From Antarcticirhabdus aurantiaca (GTDB lineage Bacteria; Pseudomonadota; Alphaproteobacteria; Rhizobiales; Rhizobiaceae): a stretch of DNA of 64,000 nucleotides. Position 1 is the stretch's first letter. Every line of letters starts with the position of its first letter. A model generated the notes under the pieces. That model had not been told where the DNA came from and made no database searches. It saw only the letters and a list, made by a program, of their open reading frames with translations. This document shows positions 30,861 through 40,270 of the stretch, piece by piece. Both the position numbers and the translations under genes were made by a program. The DNA is taken from positions 287,640 to 351,639 of the forward strand of contig NZ_VTOM01000002.1 of NCBI RefSeq assembly GCF_009765365.1, in the 5' to 3' direction.

Positions 30861-31234
30861 GCGGCCTGCGCGGCGAGGATCGCCTCGATGTTGCGCTCGG
30901 CCCAGTGCGCGAAGGCCGACACGGTGTCGGCAAGGTTGAGCCCGAGCGGCGTCAGCGCGTATTCCACCGTCACCGGCACGGTGGGGATCACCGTGCGGGC
31001 GACGAGCCCGTCGCGCTCCAGCCGCTTCAGGGTCTGCGACAGGACCTTCTGCGACACGCCCTCGACGTCGCGCCGCAGCCGGTTGAAGCGCACTGTTTCC
31101 CCGCGCAGCCGTTCCAGGACGAGCAGCGCCCATTTGTCGGCGAGGCGGTCGAGCACGAGCCGCGTCGGGCAGTTCGCCGCGAAGACGTCGTAGGGCATCG
31201 CCACCGCACCCATGATCCGCTGTCCGTCCTGCAT
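30830..31234 (-). CDS. HxlR-family transcriptional regulator
   Basis: 134 residues. The HxlR winged helix appears as NCPTRLVLDRLADKWALLVLERLRGETVRFNRLRRDVEGVSQKVLSQTLKRLERDGLVAR, followed by the wing VTVEYALTPLGLNLADTV. Cys at the start of the motif (about residue 22) may sense redox or electrophiles as in some relatives. It is divergent from an NmrA-like gene with 133 bases between starts and a palindrome there; this regulator-oxidoreductase pairing is common. Confidence 0.9.
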   Translation of the reverse strand: MQDGQRIMGAVAMPYDVFAANCPTRLVLDRLADKWALLVLERLRGETVRFNRLRRDVEGVSQKVLSQTLKRLERDGLVARTVIPTVPVTVEYALTPLGLNLADTVSAFAHWAERNIEAILAAQAAYDGRGGAGA

Positions 31235-31338
31235 CCCGGCCTCCTTCTCTCCGGTTTCCCCGAGGTGACCACGTCACCGCAACGTGCCTTCTTTCGCCGG
31301 TCGCGGGATCGGCGTAGATGGTTGCTCGTCGTCACATA

Positions 31339-31353
31339 GTATCTTCTGGATAC
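31339..31353. promoter_or_regulatory. candidate HxlR operator
   Basis: Inverted repeat GTATC-ttctg-GATAC in the divergent HxlR/NmrA promoter, extended by TA on both sides with one base offset. GTATC half-sites with a short spacer resemble those described for HxlR-type regulators such as QorR. It lies 15 bases before the NmrA-like start. Confidence 0.6.
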
Positions 31354-31367
31354 CTAGGGAGCATCCC

Positions 31368-32207
31368 ATGGGCAAGACCATTCTCGTTCTCGGCGCCACC
31401 GGCACGGTGGGCCGGCCGCTCGTCTCCGACCTCCTGTCGCGCGGACATGCCGTGCGCGCCGCCTCCCGGTCCGGCAACGGCCCCGACGGCACGGTCGGCA
31501 CGCGCTTCGACTTTGCCGATCCCGCCTCGATCGAGGCTGCGCTCGCCGGCGCGGACGCCGTCTTCCTGATGGCGCCCTCGGGCACGCTCGACGTGCTGGG
31601 CGCGCTGACGCCGGTGGTGGAAGCGGCGGCGCGCCGCGGCACCAAGGTCGTGATGCTCTCGGTCTTCGGCGTCGAGGCGGACGACTCCATCCCCTATCGC
31701 CAGGTGGAGCTGATGCTGGCGAGGCGCGGCCTGCCGCACGTCGTCATCCGGCCGAACTGGTTCATGGACAACTTCCACACCTTCTGGCGCGCGGGCGTCC
31801 TCGCCGGCACGATCCGCCTGCCCGCCGGCGACGGCCGCTCCAGCCTCATCGACGCGCGCGACATCGCTGCGAGCGCGGCGGCCGCGCTCAGCGAAGACCG
31901 CTTCGACGGCGAGGCCTTCAACCTCACCGGCCCGGAAGCGCTCTCCTATGCCGAGGCCGCCGAGATCCTCTCCAAGGCGGCCGGCCGGCCGATCCGCTAC
32001 GAGGCGGTCAGCGACGAGGCCTTCATCGAGGCGGCGACCGCGGCCGGCGCCGATCCCGGCTATGCCGGCTTCCTCGCGGCGATCTTCCACCCCGTGCGCG
32101 AGAACTGGACGGCCGCGGTCACGGACGGCGTCGAGCGCCTCACCGGCGCCAAGCCACGCAGTCTCGCCACCTACGCCCGCGACCATGCGGCGGCGCTGAA
32201 GGGCTGA
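31368..32207 (+). CDS. NmrA-like NAD(P)-binding protein (atypical SDR)
   Basis: 279 residues. The Rossmann motif ILVLGATGTVGRPLVSDLLSRGHAV is at the N-terminus; VFLMAPSG, VVMLSVFGVEADDSIPYRQVELMLARRGLPHVVIRPNWFMDN and FNLTGPEALSYAEAAEILSKAAGRPIRYE are typical of NmrA/QorB-like proteins. The usual SDR Tyr-x-x-x-Lys pair is replaced by YRQVE, as in NmrA-type proteins, some of which are quinone reductases. Controlled probably by the divergent HxlR gene. A terminator follows. Confidence 0.87.
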   Translation: MGKTILVLGATGTVGRPLVSDLLSRGHAVRAASRSGNGPDGTVGTRFDFADPASIEAALAGADAVFLMAPSGTLDVLGALTPVVEAAARRGTKVVMLSVFGVEADDSIPYRQVELMLARRGLPHVVIRPNWFMDNFHTFWRAGVLAGTIRLPAGDGRSSLIDARDIAASAAAALSEDRFDGEAFNLTGPEALSYAEAAEILSKAAGRPIRYEAVSDEAFIEAATAAGADPGYAGFLAAIFHPVRENWTAAVTDGVERLTGAKPRSLATYARDHAAALKG

Positions 32208-32223
32208 GGCCCGACATGAAAAA

Positions 32224-32249
32224 GGGAGGCGCCGCATCCGGCGCCTCCC
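32224..32249. terminator. terminator between convergent NmrA-like gene and bacA
   Basis: Perfect 10-base stem GGGAGGCGCC/GGCGCCTCCC, 6-base loop, preceded by an A-run that acts as the T-tail for the minus-strand bacA gene. Confidence 0.85.
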
Positions 32250-32278
32250 TGCGTGCCAAACCGTCGATCCACAGACCG

Positions 32279-33550
32279 TCAGGGCGCCGCGGCGACCTCG
32301 TCCGGCGCGCCGGCGTCGCGGCGGGCGAGGTAGCGCTGGTCGATGTCCGGCAGTTCCTCCCCGGTGATCGCCGCCTCGAAGGCGCGCAGGCGCTTGTGGA
32401 CCGAGAGCAGCTCGACGATCGTCGACCAGGAATTCACAAGGAACTGGAACGACGAGGTGACCTGGCTGAAGGCGTAGGTGATCTGGTTCATCAGGCCGAG
32501 CGTGATCGTGCCCGCAGCGATCGATGGCACCATGATGACCAGCGAGAAGATGCCGTTCGCCTGGATGTAGGTGTAGCGCACGACGTTGAAGTAGACGTAG
32601 TGGAAGTACAGCCGGAAGTAGTTGGTCCGCACATTCTGGAACAGGGCCTTCACGGTCAGGGGCTCGGCGCGGGCGGCGTCGTCCTCGCCGTAGACCAGCT
32701 CCTTGCGGTAGGCCGCCTCGACGCGCTGGTTGCGGAACTGCAGGCCCGGCAGCTTCATGCCGGCGATGATGAGGGCGAGCGTTCCGAAGACCGACCAGGC
32801 GATCGCGGCGACCACGAGCGGATGCTCGATCGGGCCGATGATCGGGAGGGCCGTGATGTTGGCCGAAAGCGCCACCAGCAGCGGCAGGAAGGCGAACAGC
32901 GTCATGATGGAGTCGATGAAGGCGACGCCGAGCCCTTCCATGATCTGGGAGAAGCGCATCGTGTCTTCCTGGACGCGCTGCGAGGCACCCTCGATGTGCC
33001 GGACCTTCGGCCAGTGCGACATGTAAAAATCGTTCATCGCGTGCCGCCAGCGGAAGATCCAGTGGCTGACGAAGAAGGCGTTGAGCACGGACACGTTCAT
33101 CGCCACGAAGGCGATGCCGGCGAAGCTGCCGATCTGGCTGTAAAGGTCGGTTTCCGTCGCGGTCACCTGCTTGGACAGGACGTTCTGGATGAAGTCCCAG
33201 AACGGGCCGTACCAGGCGTTGATGGCGACCGAGACCTGGACCTGGAAATAGGTGACGAACAGGATCAGCGCCGAGCCCAGGATCGACCAGCGCGCCCAGG
33301 GATGCGGTCGGAAGCGGGACCAGAACAGGTAGAAGAGCCCGACCGCGACCCAGAAGTAGATGTAGAACCAGATGAAATCGGCCGACCAGAAGCGCGACAC
33401 GCCGACCGGCAGCTCGCCGTCGGTGTGCGGCAGCCCGATCAGCGGCCCGATCTCGGAGGCGCCGAGGTACCAGGCGCCGATACACAGCGCCGCCCAGCCG
33501 AGAACCGACCAGAAGAACAGTTTCGGTTGGGGAAAGAAGGAAACGAACAC
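32279..33550 (-). CDS. bacA: SbmA/BacA-family peptide transporter
   Basis: 423 residues from GTG at 33550 ([20 protein letters not shown]), the length of rhizobial BacA. Seven to eight helices and the SbmA/BacA landmarks [56 protein letters not shown] and [30 protein letters not shown] are visible. It has the ABC-transporter-like membrane fold but no ATPase domain and takes up peptides, using the proton gradient. In Sinorhizobium and Brucella BacA supports chronic host infection and influences lipid A very-long-chain acyl groups. It follows coaA on the same strand after 166 bases. Confidence 0.92.
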   Translation of the reverse strand: MFVSFFPQPKLFFWSVLGWAALCIGAWYLGASEIGPLIGLPHTDGELPVGVSRFWSADFIWFYIYFWVAVGLFYLFWSRFRPHPWARWSILGSALILFVTYFQVQVSVAINAWYGPFWDFIQNVLSKQVTATETDLYSQIGSFAGIAFVAMNVSVLNAFFVSHWIFRWRHAMNDFYMSHWPKVRHIEGASQRVQEDTMRFSQIMEGLGVAFIDSIMTLFAFLPLLVALSANITALPIIGPIEHPLVVAAIAWSVFGTLALIIAGMKLPGLQFRNQRVEAAYRKELVYGEDDAARAEPLTVKALFQNVRTNYFRLYFHYVYFNVVRYTYIQANGIFSLVIMVPSIAAGTITLGLMNQITYAFSQVTSSFQFLVNSWSTIVELLSVHKRLRAFEAAITGEELPDIDQRYLARRDAGAPDEVAAAP

Positions 33551-33716
33551 GGGGGACTTTGTCCTCGGCAGGGGCGCGGCGCGCGGGCGCGCGAGCGCGG
33601 GGGGAACCGGTCGTGAGGCCAGCCTTGCATAGCGCCTTTGACGGGCCGGCGAACGTTAAATGACGGCAAGGAAGGCCGTTCTGCGGCGCTCCGCCACGCG
33701 GGGGGCGCGGGGGCGG

Positions 33717-34673
33717 TCAGATCTTGCGCAGCGCCACCTGCTCGGTGAGGTGGCCGGGCCCCTTGCGCAGGATCAGGTCGGCGCGCGGACGGGTGGGCAG
33801 GATGTTCTCGCGCAGGTTGCGCGCGTTGATCGTCTCCCACAGCGTTTCGGCCACCTCCAGCGCCTGCGCCTCGCCGATCAGCGAGTAGCGGCGGAAATAG
33901 GAGGCGTCCTGGCGGAAGGCGGTGTCGCGCAGGCGCATGAAGCGCTCGACGTACCAGCGGCGGATGTCGGCCTCGTCGGCGTCGATGTAGATGGAGTAGT
34001 CGAAGAAGTCCGAGACGAAGGGGACCGCCTTGCCGTCGCGCGGCATGTCGCGGACCTGGAGGACGTTCAGCCCCTCGAAGATCAGGATGTCCGGCGCCTC
34101 GACGCTGACGCGCCCGTTGGGCACGACGTCGTAGACGAGGTGCGAATAGACCGGCGCCTCGACGCGCGGCACGCCCGCCTTCACGTCCGACAGGAAGCGC
34201 AGGATGGCGCCGACGTCGTAGCTTTCGGGAAAGCCCTTGCGCTTCATCAACCCCTCGGCCTCGAGCACGGCGTTGGGGTAAAGGAAGCCGTCGGTCGTGA
34301 CGAGCTGCACCTTGGGACAGGAGGGCCAGCGGGCGAGAAGCTCCTTCAGGAGGCGCGCCGTCGTGGATTTCCCGACCGCCACCGAGCCGGCGATGCCGAT
34401 GACGAAAGGCGTCTTGCGGTTCTCCTCGCCGCCCAGGAACGCCTGGCGCTGGCGGAACAGGAGCTGCGAGGCCTCGACATGCGCCGACAGGAGGCGCGAG
34501 ACGGCGAGGTAGATGCGCTCGACCTCGCGAAGATCGACCTTGTCGCCGGTGGAGCGCAGGCGCTCCACGTCCTCCTTCGTCAGGGTCAGCGGGGTGCCGG
34601 CGCGAAGCCGCGCCCATTCCTCCGCCGAGAAGACGCGGTAGGGCGAGACTTCAGCTGGCGCGAGCTGATCCAT
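33717..34673 (-). CDS. coaA: pantothenate kinase type I
   Basis: 318 residues, normal for the prokaryotic type I enzyme. P-loop [17 protein letters not shown] lies near residues 93-109; [38 protein letters not shown] and IFEGLNVLQ are family motifs. It phosphorylates pantothenate, the committing step in CoA synthesis, in the cytoplasm. Its ATG shares one base with the hisE stop (TGATG), so coaA is the last gene of the hisF-hisE-coaA unit; this his-coaA linkage is common in rhizobia. Confidence 0.95.
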   Translation of the reverse strand: MDQLAPAEVSPYRVFSAEEWARLRAGTPLTLTKEDVERLRSTGDKVDLREVERIYLAVSRLLSAHVEASQLLFRQRQAFLGGEENRKTPFVIGIAGSVAVGKSTTARLLKELLARWPSCPKVQLVTTDGFLYPNAVLEAEGLMKRKGFPESYDVGAILRFLSDVKAGVPRVEAPVYSHLVYDVVPNGRVSVEAPDILIFEGLNVLQVRDMPRDGKAVPFVSDFFDYSIYIDADEADIRRWYVERFMRLRDTAFRQDASYFRRYSLIGEAQALEVAETLWETINARNLRENILPTRPRADLILRKGPGHLTEQVALRKI

Positions 34674-35005
34674 CAGCCGGGATTCCTGGCCGCCTTCTCC
34701 TCCAGTCCGGTCTGCGCGGTGCGGCGGCGCAGTTCGGCCATGACGTCGGCGAGCGGCACGCGGCCGATCTCCAGCACCACGAGAAGATGATAAAGCAGGT
34801 CCGCGGCCTCCGACGTCAAGCGGGCGGGATCGCCTTCGATCGCCGCGATCACGGTTTCCACCGCCTCCTCGCCGAGCTTCTTGGCGGCGACGGGCTGGCC
34901 CTTCCGCTTCAAGCTGGCCGTGTAGGACTTCGGATCGTCGGATGCGGCCCGTTCGGCGACGATGTTTTCGAGATCCGCCAGGGTGAAGCGTTCCGCGCCG
35001 CTCAT
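34673..35005 (-). CDS. hisE: phosphoribosyl-ATP pyrophosphatase
   Basis: 110 residues from ATG at 35005 ([20 protein letters not shown]). The MazG-like fold motif [18 protein letters not shown] followed by [30 protein letters not shown] is the HisE signature with its metal-binding acidic residues. It hydrolyses PR-ATP to PR-AMP, the second step of histidine synthesis. The start overlaps the hisF stop (ATGA) and the stop overlaps coaA. Confidence 0.93.
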   Translation of the reverse strand: MSGAERFTLADLENIVAERAASDDPKSYTASLKRKGQPVAAKKLGEEAVETVIAAIEGDPARLTSEAADLLYHLLVVLEIGRVPLADVMAELRRRTAQTGLEEKAARNPG

Positions 35006-35823
35006 CGCGCCGATCCCTCCCGCACGGCCCGGTTGCCGACGTCGGGCGGGTCGCGGCGCATCGGGATGCCGGCGGCCGCCATGTGCGCCTTGGCCTCCGC
35101 GATCGAATAGGTGCCGAAGTGGAAGATCGAGGCGGCCAGCACCGCGGCCGCGCCCCCTTGGGTCACGCCCTCGACGAGGTGGTCCAGCGTGCCGACGCCC
35201 CCGGAGGCGATCACCGGCACGTGGACCGCGTCGGAGACGGCGCGGGTCAGGCCGAGGTCGAAGCCCGCCTTGGTGCCGTCGCGGTCCATGGAGGTGAGGA
35301 GGATCTCGCCGGCCCCGAGCGACACGACCTTCCGCGCGAACTCGACCGCGTCGATGCCGGTCGGGCGGCGCCCGCCATGGGTGAAGATCTCCCAGCGGCC
35401 GGGCTCGCTCTCCGCGCTGACGCGCTTGGCGTCGATGGCGACGACGATGCACTGGTCGCCGAACTTGTCGGCCGCTTCCGCCACGAATTCGGGCCGGGCG
35501 ACGGCGGCGGTGTTGATCGACACCTTGTCGGCGCCGGCCAGGAGCAGGTTGCGGATGTCCTGAACCGCCCGCACGCCGCCTCCCACCGTCACCGGCATGA
35601 AGCAGCCCTCGGCCGTGCGCGCGACGACGTCGAGCAGCGTGCCCCGGTCGTCGGAGGACGCCGTGATGTCGAGGAAGCAGAGCTCGTCGGCGCCCGCCGC
35701 GTCGTAGGCGCGGGCGACCTCCACGGGATCGCCCGCGTCGCGCAAGGCTTCGAAGTTGACGCCCTTGACGACGCGGCCGTCCTTGACGTCGAGGCAGGGA
35801 ATGATGCGGGCTTTCAGCGTCAT
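35002..35823 (-). CDS. hisF: imidazole glycerol phosphate synthase, cyclase subunit
   Basis: 273 residues from ATG at 35823 ([20 protein letters not shown]), the canonical N-terminus; an ATG six codons upstream (35841) has a stronger GGAGG site and could be used instead. Catalytic Asp12 is in CLDVKDG, the second Asp in VVAIDAKRV. Phosphate loops are VGGGVR and ASGGVGT. It forms the TIM-barrel cyclase that with HisH makes imidazole glycerol phosphate and AICAR. The gene is separated from hisA by a curlin-like gene and a Uma2 gene. Confidence 0.95.
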   Translation of the reverse strand: MTLKARIIPCLDVKDGRVVKGVNFEALRDAGDPVEVARAYDAAGADELCFLDITASSDDRGTLLDVVARTAEGCFMPVTVGGGVRAVQDIRNLLLAGADKVSINTAAVARPEFVAEAADKFGDQCIVVAIDAKRVSAESEPGRWEIFTHGGRRPTGIDAVEFARKVVSLGAGEILLTSMDRDGTKAGFDLGLTRAVSDAVHVPVIASGGVGTLDHLVEGVTQGGAAAVLAASIFHFGTYSIAEAKAHMAAAGIPMRRDPPDVGNRAVREGSAR

Positions 35824-35892
35824 GCCCGCCTTGAGCGGCATCCGCCGGCCTCCGTCAAGGGCCGGCGGCGCGATTTCGGGGCGGGCGGCGCC

Positions 35893-36243
35893 TTATTTCG
35901 GGTTGGTCTGACGGACCACGGTCGTGTTGGTCTCGCCGGTCTGGGTGGCCGAGATCGCGTTGTCGGTGGCGCGCTGGTTGGCGCGGATCGTGTTGGTCTC
36001 GCCGGTCTGCGCCGCCTCCACCGCATCGGTCTGCCCGCGCTGCTGGACGTGGGTGACGCTGTTCTTGTCGTTGCCGGTGGTGAAGACCTTGTCCTTCTGC
36101 GGCGCGTTGCCGGCCTGATCGCGCTGGTTGATCAGGAGCTTGTTGCTGGCCGCGTCCTGCTCGACGGAGACCTGGGCCGAAGCCGCGCCGGAGGCGAGAA
36201 GCGCGCCGGCGAGGGCGAGGCCGAGAGTACGAGAGATCGTCAT
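35893..36243 (-). CDS. secreted curlin-like repeat protein
   Basis: 116 residues: a signal peptide (MTISRTLGLALAGALLASGA, cleavage near residue 24) and a mature domain rich in Gln, Asn and Thr. From residue 62 to the end there are five 11-residue units with Gln at 68, 79, 90, 101 and 112, Gly at 70, 81 and 103, and Asn at 84, 95 and 106. QTGETN at 79 and 101 fits the curlin QxGxxN amyloid motif. No cysteine. An amyloid-forming extracellular or periplasmic protein is inferred; length is shorter than CsgA, and no csg secretion genes are nearby. It sits inside the his cluster on the same strand. Confidence 0.75.
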   Translation of the reverse strand: MTISRTLGLALAGALLASGAASAQVSVEQDAASNKLLINQRDQAGNAPQKDKVFTTGNDKNSVTHVQQRGQTDAVEAAQTGETNTIRANQRATDNAISATQTGETNTTVVRQTNPK

Positions 36244-36318
36244 GATGATGGTACCGCTGTCGCAATCGTCCCTTGCGAGCGGGTGGAATGGTCGGGCGCC
36301 GGGCCGGGTTCCCGATCG

Positions 36319-36873
36319 TCAGGCGATGCCGCGATAGAGCTCGGCGAGCGGCAGCTCGATTCCGAAGCCCGCCAGCGGCAGGACCGCGTCGTGACCGGTG
36401 ATCATCTCGGGCGATCCGAACGCCCCATCCTCGCCGCGTCGCCAGAGCCAGACGCGCGGCTCGTCCTGGGACAAGACGACGTAGTGAAGGAGCGCGGGAA
36501 GCGCGGTGTATTCCTGCATCTTCTCGCCGAAGTCCAAGGCGACGGAGGACGGGGAAAGGACCTCGCCGATCAACAAGGCTTCCGCCGTCGCCAGATCACG
36601 CGGACCGATGCCGCGCGGCGAAACCATGACATCGGGATAGCGAATGCCGAACGGCGTCCGAACAGCGAAATCAGCGGGCGTGACGCTGTAGCGATCGGCA
36701 GGCAGGCGCAGCTTGAGGAGAAAGAGAAGTTGCCCCGCCAACTCGGCATGCTGGTGCGAGCCACCGATCATCTCGACGATCCTTCCCCGCACGAACTCGC
36801 GACGGCCTTCCCGCCCTTCGTTCCAGGCAAGGAAGTCGTCGGCCGTGCGGATCGTCGGGACCTGGATGTTCAT
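36319..36873 (-). CDS. Uma2 (DUF820) family endonuclease-like protein
   Basis: 184 residues from ATG at 36873 (MNIQVPTIRTADDFLAWNEG); a TTG six codons earlier is an alternative. The PD-(D/E)XK-like Uma2 pattern is present: EFVRGRIVEMIGGSHQHAELAGQLLFLL near the start, RTPFGIRYPDVMVSPR (catalytic Asp), and LIGEVLSPSSVALDFGEKMQEYTALPALLHYVVLSQDEPRVWLWRR (catalytic Glu, then the Lys of the KxxEY segment). The family is abundant and poorly understood, often carried as a mobile or defence-linked gene. It separates hisA from hisF. Confidence 0.87.
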   Translation of the reverse strand: MNIQVPTIRTADDFLAWNEGREGRREFVRGRIVEMIGGSHQHAELAGQLLFLLKLRLPADRYSVTPADFAVRTPFGIRYPDVMVSPRGIGPRDLATAEALLIGEVLSPSSVALDFGEKMQEYTALPALLHYVVLSQDEPRVWLWRRGEDGAFGSPEMITGHDAVLPLAGFGIELPLAELYRGIA

Positions 36874-36929
36874 GCCCTCAACATAGGGCAAGCCGGCGCT
36901 TCGTTGAACTGACGAACCGCCATGGCGCC

Positions 36930-36945
36930 GGTTTCACGTGAAACC
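36930..36945. promoter_or_regulatory. parS site for ParB, perfect palindrome
   Basis: GGTTTCACGTGAAACC, a 16-base perfect palindrome whose 14-base core equals the bacterial parS core. It lies in the 82-base gap between the Uma2 gene and hisA. Confidence 0.88.
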
Positions 36946-36955
36946 GCGAGCCGCC

Positions 36956-37690
36956 TCACCCCTGCAGGATCGCCAGCGCCTCGCGCGCGTCGATGCGCCC
37001 GTCGTAAAGCGCCCGGCCCGAGATCGCGCCCTCCAGCTTTGCGGCGTCGGGCTGCGTCAGGCGCCTGATGTCGTCGAGCGACGCGAGGCCGCCGGAGGCG
37101 ATGACGGGGATAGCGATGGCCTCGGCAAGGGCGATCGTCGCCTCCCAGTTGATGCCGGCGAGCACGCCGTCGCGGTCGATGTCGGTGTAGATGATCGCGG
37201 AGACACCGGCATCCTCGAAGCGCCTGGCGAGGTCGGTCGCGGTGAGCTGCGAGGTCTCGGCCCAGCCCTCCACCGCGACCTTGCCGCCCTTGGCGTCGAT
37301 GCCGACGGCGACCCGGCCCGGAAAGCGCCGCGCCGCCTCGCGCACGAGAGCGGGATCGCGCACCGCGACCGTGCCGAGGATGACGCGCGACAGGCCGAGG
37401 CTCAGCCAGCGCTCGACGTCGGCCAGCGTGCGGATGCCGCCGCCGAGCTGCACCTTCATGGTTTGGCCGACGGCGGCGAGGATCGCCTCCACCGCCGCGC
37501 CGTTCACGGCGCGGCCCTCGAAAGCGCCGTTGAGGTCGACGACGTGGAGATGGGTGAAGCCGTCGGCCAGGAAGCTTCGCGCCTGCGCCGCAGGGTCCTC
37601 GTTGTAGAGCGTCGCCTCCTCCATGAGGCCGAGCTTCAGGCGCACGCAGGCGCCGTCCTTCAGGTCGATGGCGGGAAACAGGATCGGCAT
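36956..37690 (-). CDS. hisA: ProFAR isomerase
   Basis: 244 residues, the usual HisA length. The TIM barrel begins [18 protein letters not shown], with catalytic Asp9 in AIDLKDG; the second catalytic Asp is in [10 protein letters not shown]. The phosphate-binding loops are VQLGGGIRT and IASGGLAS. It isomerises ProFAR to PRFAR, fourth step of histidine synthesis, in the cytoplasm. It follows hisH by 31 bases and is then cut off from hisF by the parS site and two unrelated genes. Confidence 0.96.
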   Translation of the reverse strand: MPILFPAIDLKDGACVRLKLGLMEEATLYNEDPAAQARSFLADGFTHLHVVDLNGAFEGRAVNGAAVEAILAAVGQTMKVQLGGGIRTLADVERWLSLGLSRVILGTVAVRDPALVREAARRFPGRVAVGIDAKGGKVAVEGWAETSQLTATDLARRFEDAGVSAIIYTDIDRDGVLAGINWEATIALAEAIAIPVIASGGLASLDDIRRLTQPDAAKLEGAISGRALYDGRIDAREALAILQG

Positions 37691-37721
37691 GGAAACGGAC
37701 CGGATGAGGGGCCGTGGACGC

Positions 37722-38381
37722 TCAGGGCGCCCAGGCGAGGAAGTTGGCGAGGAGCTTCAAACCGAGGGTCTGGCTCTTCTCGGGGTGGAACTGCGTTCCC
37801 GCGCGGTTGTCGTGCGCCACCATCGCCGTCATCGGCCCGCCATAGTCGACGGTGGCGAGAACATCGGCTGGGTCCTGCGCGGCGAGGTGGAAGGAATGAA
37901 CGAAATAGGCGTGGAGCCCGGTCTCGCCCGTCGGGATGTCCTTGAGGAGCGGATGCCCGGGCGCGCGGGCGGACAGCGTGTTCCAGCCGATCTGCGGGAT
38001 CTTCAAGCCGGGATCGGCCGGCTCCATCCGCGCGACGTCGCCGGCGATCCAGCCGAGACCGGGGGTGATCGCCTTCTCCAGCCCGCGGCTCGCCATGAGC
38101 TGCATGCCGACGCAGATGCCGAGAAAGGGGCGGCCGCGGCGCTCCACCACCTCGCGCAGCGCCTCCACCATGCCGGGCACCGCGTCGAGGCCGGCGCGGC
38201 AGTCGGCGAAGGCGCCGACGCCCGGCAGAACGACGCGGTCGGCGGCGCGCACGGCCTCGGGATCGCTGGTCAGGAGAACGCGCGCGTCCGAGCCTCCTTC
38301 GCGGGCGGCGCGCTCGAAGGCCTTGGTCGCCGAGCGCAGGTTGCCGGAGCCGTAGTCGATGATCGCGAGGGTGCCGCTCAT
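37722..38381 (-). CDS. hisH: imidazole glycerol phosphate synthase, glutamine amidotransferase subunit
   Basis: 219 residues from ATG at 38381 ([20 protein letters not shown]). The class I amidotransferase triad is visible: nucleophile Cys in [11 protein letters not shown] and the His-Glu pair in [10 protein letters not shown]. The segment [13 protein letters not shown] contributes the oxyanion strand. It supplies ammonia from glutamine to HisF. The start overlaps the DUF2628 stop (ATGA), so translation is coupled. Confidence 0.95.
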   Translation of the reverse strand: MSGTLAIIDYGSGNLRSATKAFERAAREGGSDARVLLTSDPEAVRAADRVVLPGVGAFADCRAGLDAVPGMVEALREVVERRGRPFLGICVGMQLMASRGLEKAITPGLGWIAGDVARMEPADPGLKIPQIGWNTLSARAPGHPLLKDIPTGETGLHAYFVHSFHLAAQDPADVLATVDYGGPMTAMVAHDNRAGTQFHPEKSQTLGLKLLANFLAWAP

Positions 38382-38857
38382 GCCGGGCGCCCTCCGCCGA
38401 AGAAGCCGCCGAAGGAGCCCGTCCGCGGCGCGAGGGCGGCTGGAGCGGAGGCAGCAGAGGCAGCGGGGGCGGCGCTGTCCAGGGCCGAGCGGCTCGTCGC
38501 GCCGGCGTAGTAGCGCAGCTCCGCCTCGTCGCGATTGTCGGCCATGACGGTGCCAGCTTCCCGCCAGCCGGCGCGGCGCAGGCGTGCCGCGCGGCGCTCC
38601 GGCCCCTCCAGGCCGATCAGCAGCGCGAGAAGAAGCGGCAGGACGTTGCCGGCGAGCGCCCAGCCCTCTGCCCGCTCCAGGACGCCGAGGCTGGCCACGA
38701 GCGCGATCACGACGATCGCTTCCAGCCAGAGCCGGTTCCACAGGAGCCAGAACGGGCCGAACAGGAAGGCGGGGATGGAGAAGCGGTCGCGCAGGAACAC
38801 GGCGCCGGCCGTGCGGCCTGTCGCGTCCTTCGGCTCGAAGACGGTCCAGGCGCTCAC
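38378..38857 (-). CDS. DUF2628 membrane protein within the his operon
   Basis: 159 residues from a GTG at 38857 ([20 protein letters not shown]). DUF2628 landmarks are [28 protein letters not shown] and two further hydrophobic segments; the C-terminus is an Ala/Gly-rich tail. The function is unknown. It overlaps hisB upstream (GTGA) and hisH downstream (ATGA) by 4 bases each, so it is fully embedded in the operon, an arrangement also known from other alphaproteobacteria. Confidence 0.87.
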   Translation of the reverse strand: MSAWTVFEPKDATGRTAGAVFLRDRFSIPAFLFGPFWLLWNRLWLEAIVVIALVASLGVLERAEGWALAGNVLPLLLALLIGLEGPERRAARLRRAGWREAGTVMADNRDEAELRYYAGATSRSALDSAAPAASAASAPAALAPRTGSFGGFFGGGRPA

Positions 38858-39489
38858 GCGAGCATCCCCTTGGTGGAGGGCACGCGCCCGGCCTGGCGCG
38901 GGTCGTGCGCGATCGCCGAGCCCAGGACACGCGCCACCGCCTTGAAGCAGGTCTCGGCGATGTGGTGGGCGTTGAGGCCGTAGAGGTTCGTCACGTGCAG
39001 CGTCAGCCCGGCATTCTGCGCGAGGGCCTGGAAGAACTCGCGCACCAGCTCGGTGTCGAAGGTGCCGATCTTCTGCGCCGGGAACTCCGTCCGGAAGACC
39101 AGGAAGGGCCGGCCCGACACGTCGATCGCCGCGCGCGTCAGCGCCTCGTCCATGGCAAGGTCCAGCGAGGCGTAGCGCACGATGCCGCGCCGCTCGCCGA
39201 GTGCCTGGCGGATGGCCTGCCCCAGCGCGATGCCGACGTCCTCCACCGTGTGGTGGTCGTCGATGTGGAGGTCGCCCTTCGCCTCGATCTCCATGTCGAT
39301 CAGCGAATGGCGGGCGAGCTGGTCGAGCATGTGGTCGAAGAAGCCGACGCCGGTCGAGACGCGGGCCTCGCCGGTGCCGTCGAGATCGACGGCGACGCGG
39401 ATCGCAGTCTCCTTCGTGGTGCGCTCGACGTGACCCCGGCGCCCGCCGGCACGTGGCGTCGGGGAAGCGGGGGCGGCGCTGTCGGTCAT
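38854..39489 (-). CDS. hisB: imidazoleglycerol-phosphate dehydratase
   Basis: 211 residues from ATG at 39489; the first ~20 are a Pro/Ala-rich extension and the conserved part begins at [19 protein letters not shown]. Metal-binding motifs are [30 protein letters not shown] and [17 protein letters not shown]. It dehydrates IGP to imidazole acetol phosphate, the sixth histidine step. It is the stand-alone form without the HisN phosphatase domain. It is the first gene of the hisB-DUF2628-hisH-hisA run and divergent from hslV. Confidence 0.95.
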   Translation of the reverse strand: MTDSAAPASPTPRAGGRRGHVERTTKETAIRVAVDLDGTGEARVSTGVGFFDHMLDQLARHSLIDMEIEAKGDLHIDDHHTVEDVGIALGQAIRQALGERRGIVRYASLDLAMDEALTRAAIDVSGRPFLVFRTEFPAQKIGTFDTELVREFFQALAQNAGLTLHVTNLYGLNAHHIAETCFKAVARVLGSAIAHDPRQAGRVPSTKGMLA

Positions 39490-39690
39490 CGCGAAGGGTT
39501 CCGGCTCGGGCGGGATGGTCGGGCTCGCCGCACCCCTTACCAACCTTCGGGCCGCCGCGCCAAGGCTTGGCGCGGCTGGCGCGGCCTTTTGCAGGATGCG
39601 GCGGCGCACCCCATATGGGCGGCGAGACCCACGGCCGCGCCGGTCCGCTTGCAAGGAGGGACGGGCGACGGCGCTATCGAAAGACCATCC

Positions 39691-40257
39691 ATGAACGCGC
39701 AAGCGCACGATCCCGCCACCATGTACGGCACCACCATCGTCACCGTCCGCAAGAACGGGCGCGTGGTGATCGCCGGCGACGGTCAGGTGTCCCTCGGCAA
39801 CACGGTGATGAAGGGCAATGCCCGCAAGGTCCGCCGCATCGGCAAGAACGGCGCGGTCATCGCGGGCTTCGCGGGCGCGACCGCCGATGCCTTCACGCTG
39901 CTGGAGCGGCTCGAATCCAAGCTCGAGCAGTATCCCGACCAGCTGATGCGCGCCTGCGTCGAACTCGCCAAGGACTGGCGCACCGACCGCTATCTCCGGC
40001 GCCTCGAGGCGATGATGATCGTCGCCGACAAGAACATCACCCTGACACTGACCGGCAACGGCGACGTTCTGGAGCCGGAAGCCGGCGTCATGGCGATCGG
40101 TTCTGGGGGCAACTACGCCCTCGCCGCGGCGAAAGCCCTCGCCGACACCGACTTCCCGGCCGAGGAGATCGCCCGGCGCGCCATGAAGATCGCGGCCGAG
40201 ATCTGCATCTACACCAACGACAACGTCATCCTCGAAGCGATCGACGAGGCCGGCTGA
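39691..40257 (+). CDS. hslV: HslUV protease peptidase subunit
   Basis: 188 residues starting [20 protein letters not shown]. The N-terminal nucleophile, after propeptide removal, is Thr14 in GTTIVTVR; a propeptide of this type is normal in alphaproteobacteria. Further motifs are [43 protein letters not shown] and [14 protein letters not shown]. It forms the proteolytic core of the ATP-dependent HslUV (ClpYQ) protease. The ATPase gene hslU, usually close downstream, is not here; a kinase gene converges after 13 bases. Confidence 0.95.
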   Translation: MNAQAHDPATMYGTTIVTVRKNGRVVIAGDGQVSLGNTVMKGNARKVRRIGKNGAVIAGFAGATADAFTLLERLESKLEQYPDQLMRACVELAKDWRTDRYLRRLEAMMIVADKNITLTLTGNGDVLEPEAGVMAIGSGGNYALAAAKALADTDFPAEEIARRAMKIAAEICIYTNDNVILEAIDEAG

Positions 40258-40270
40258 GGCCGGAAGCCCG

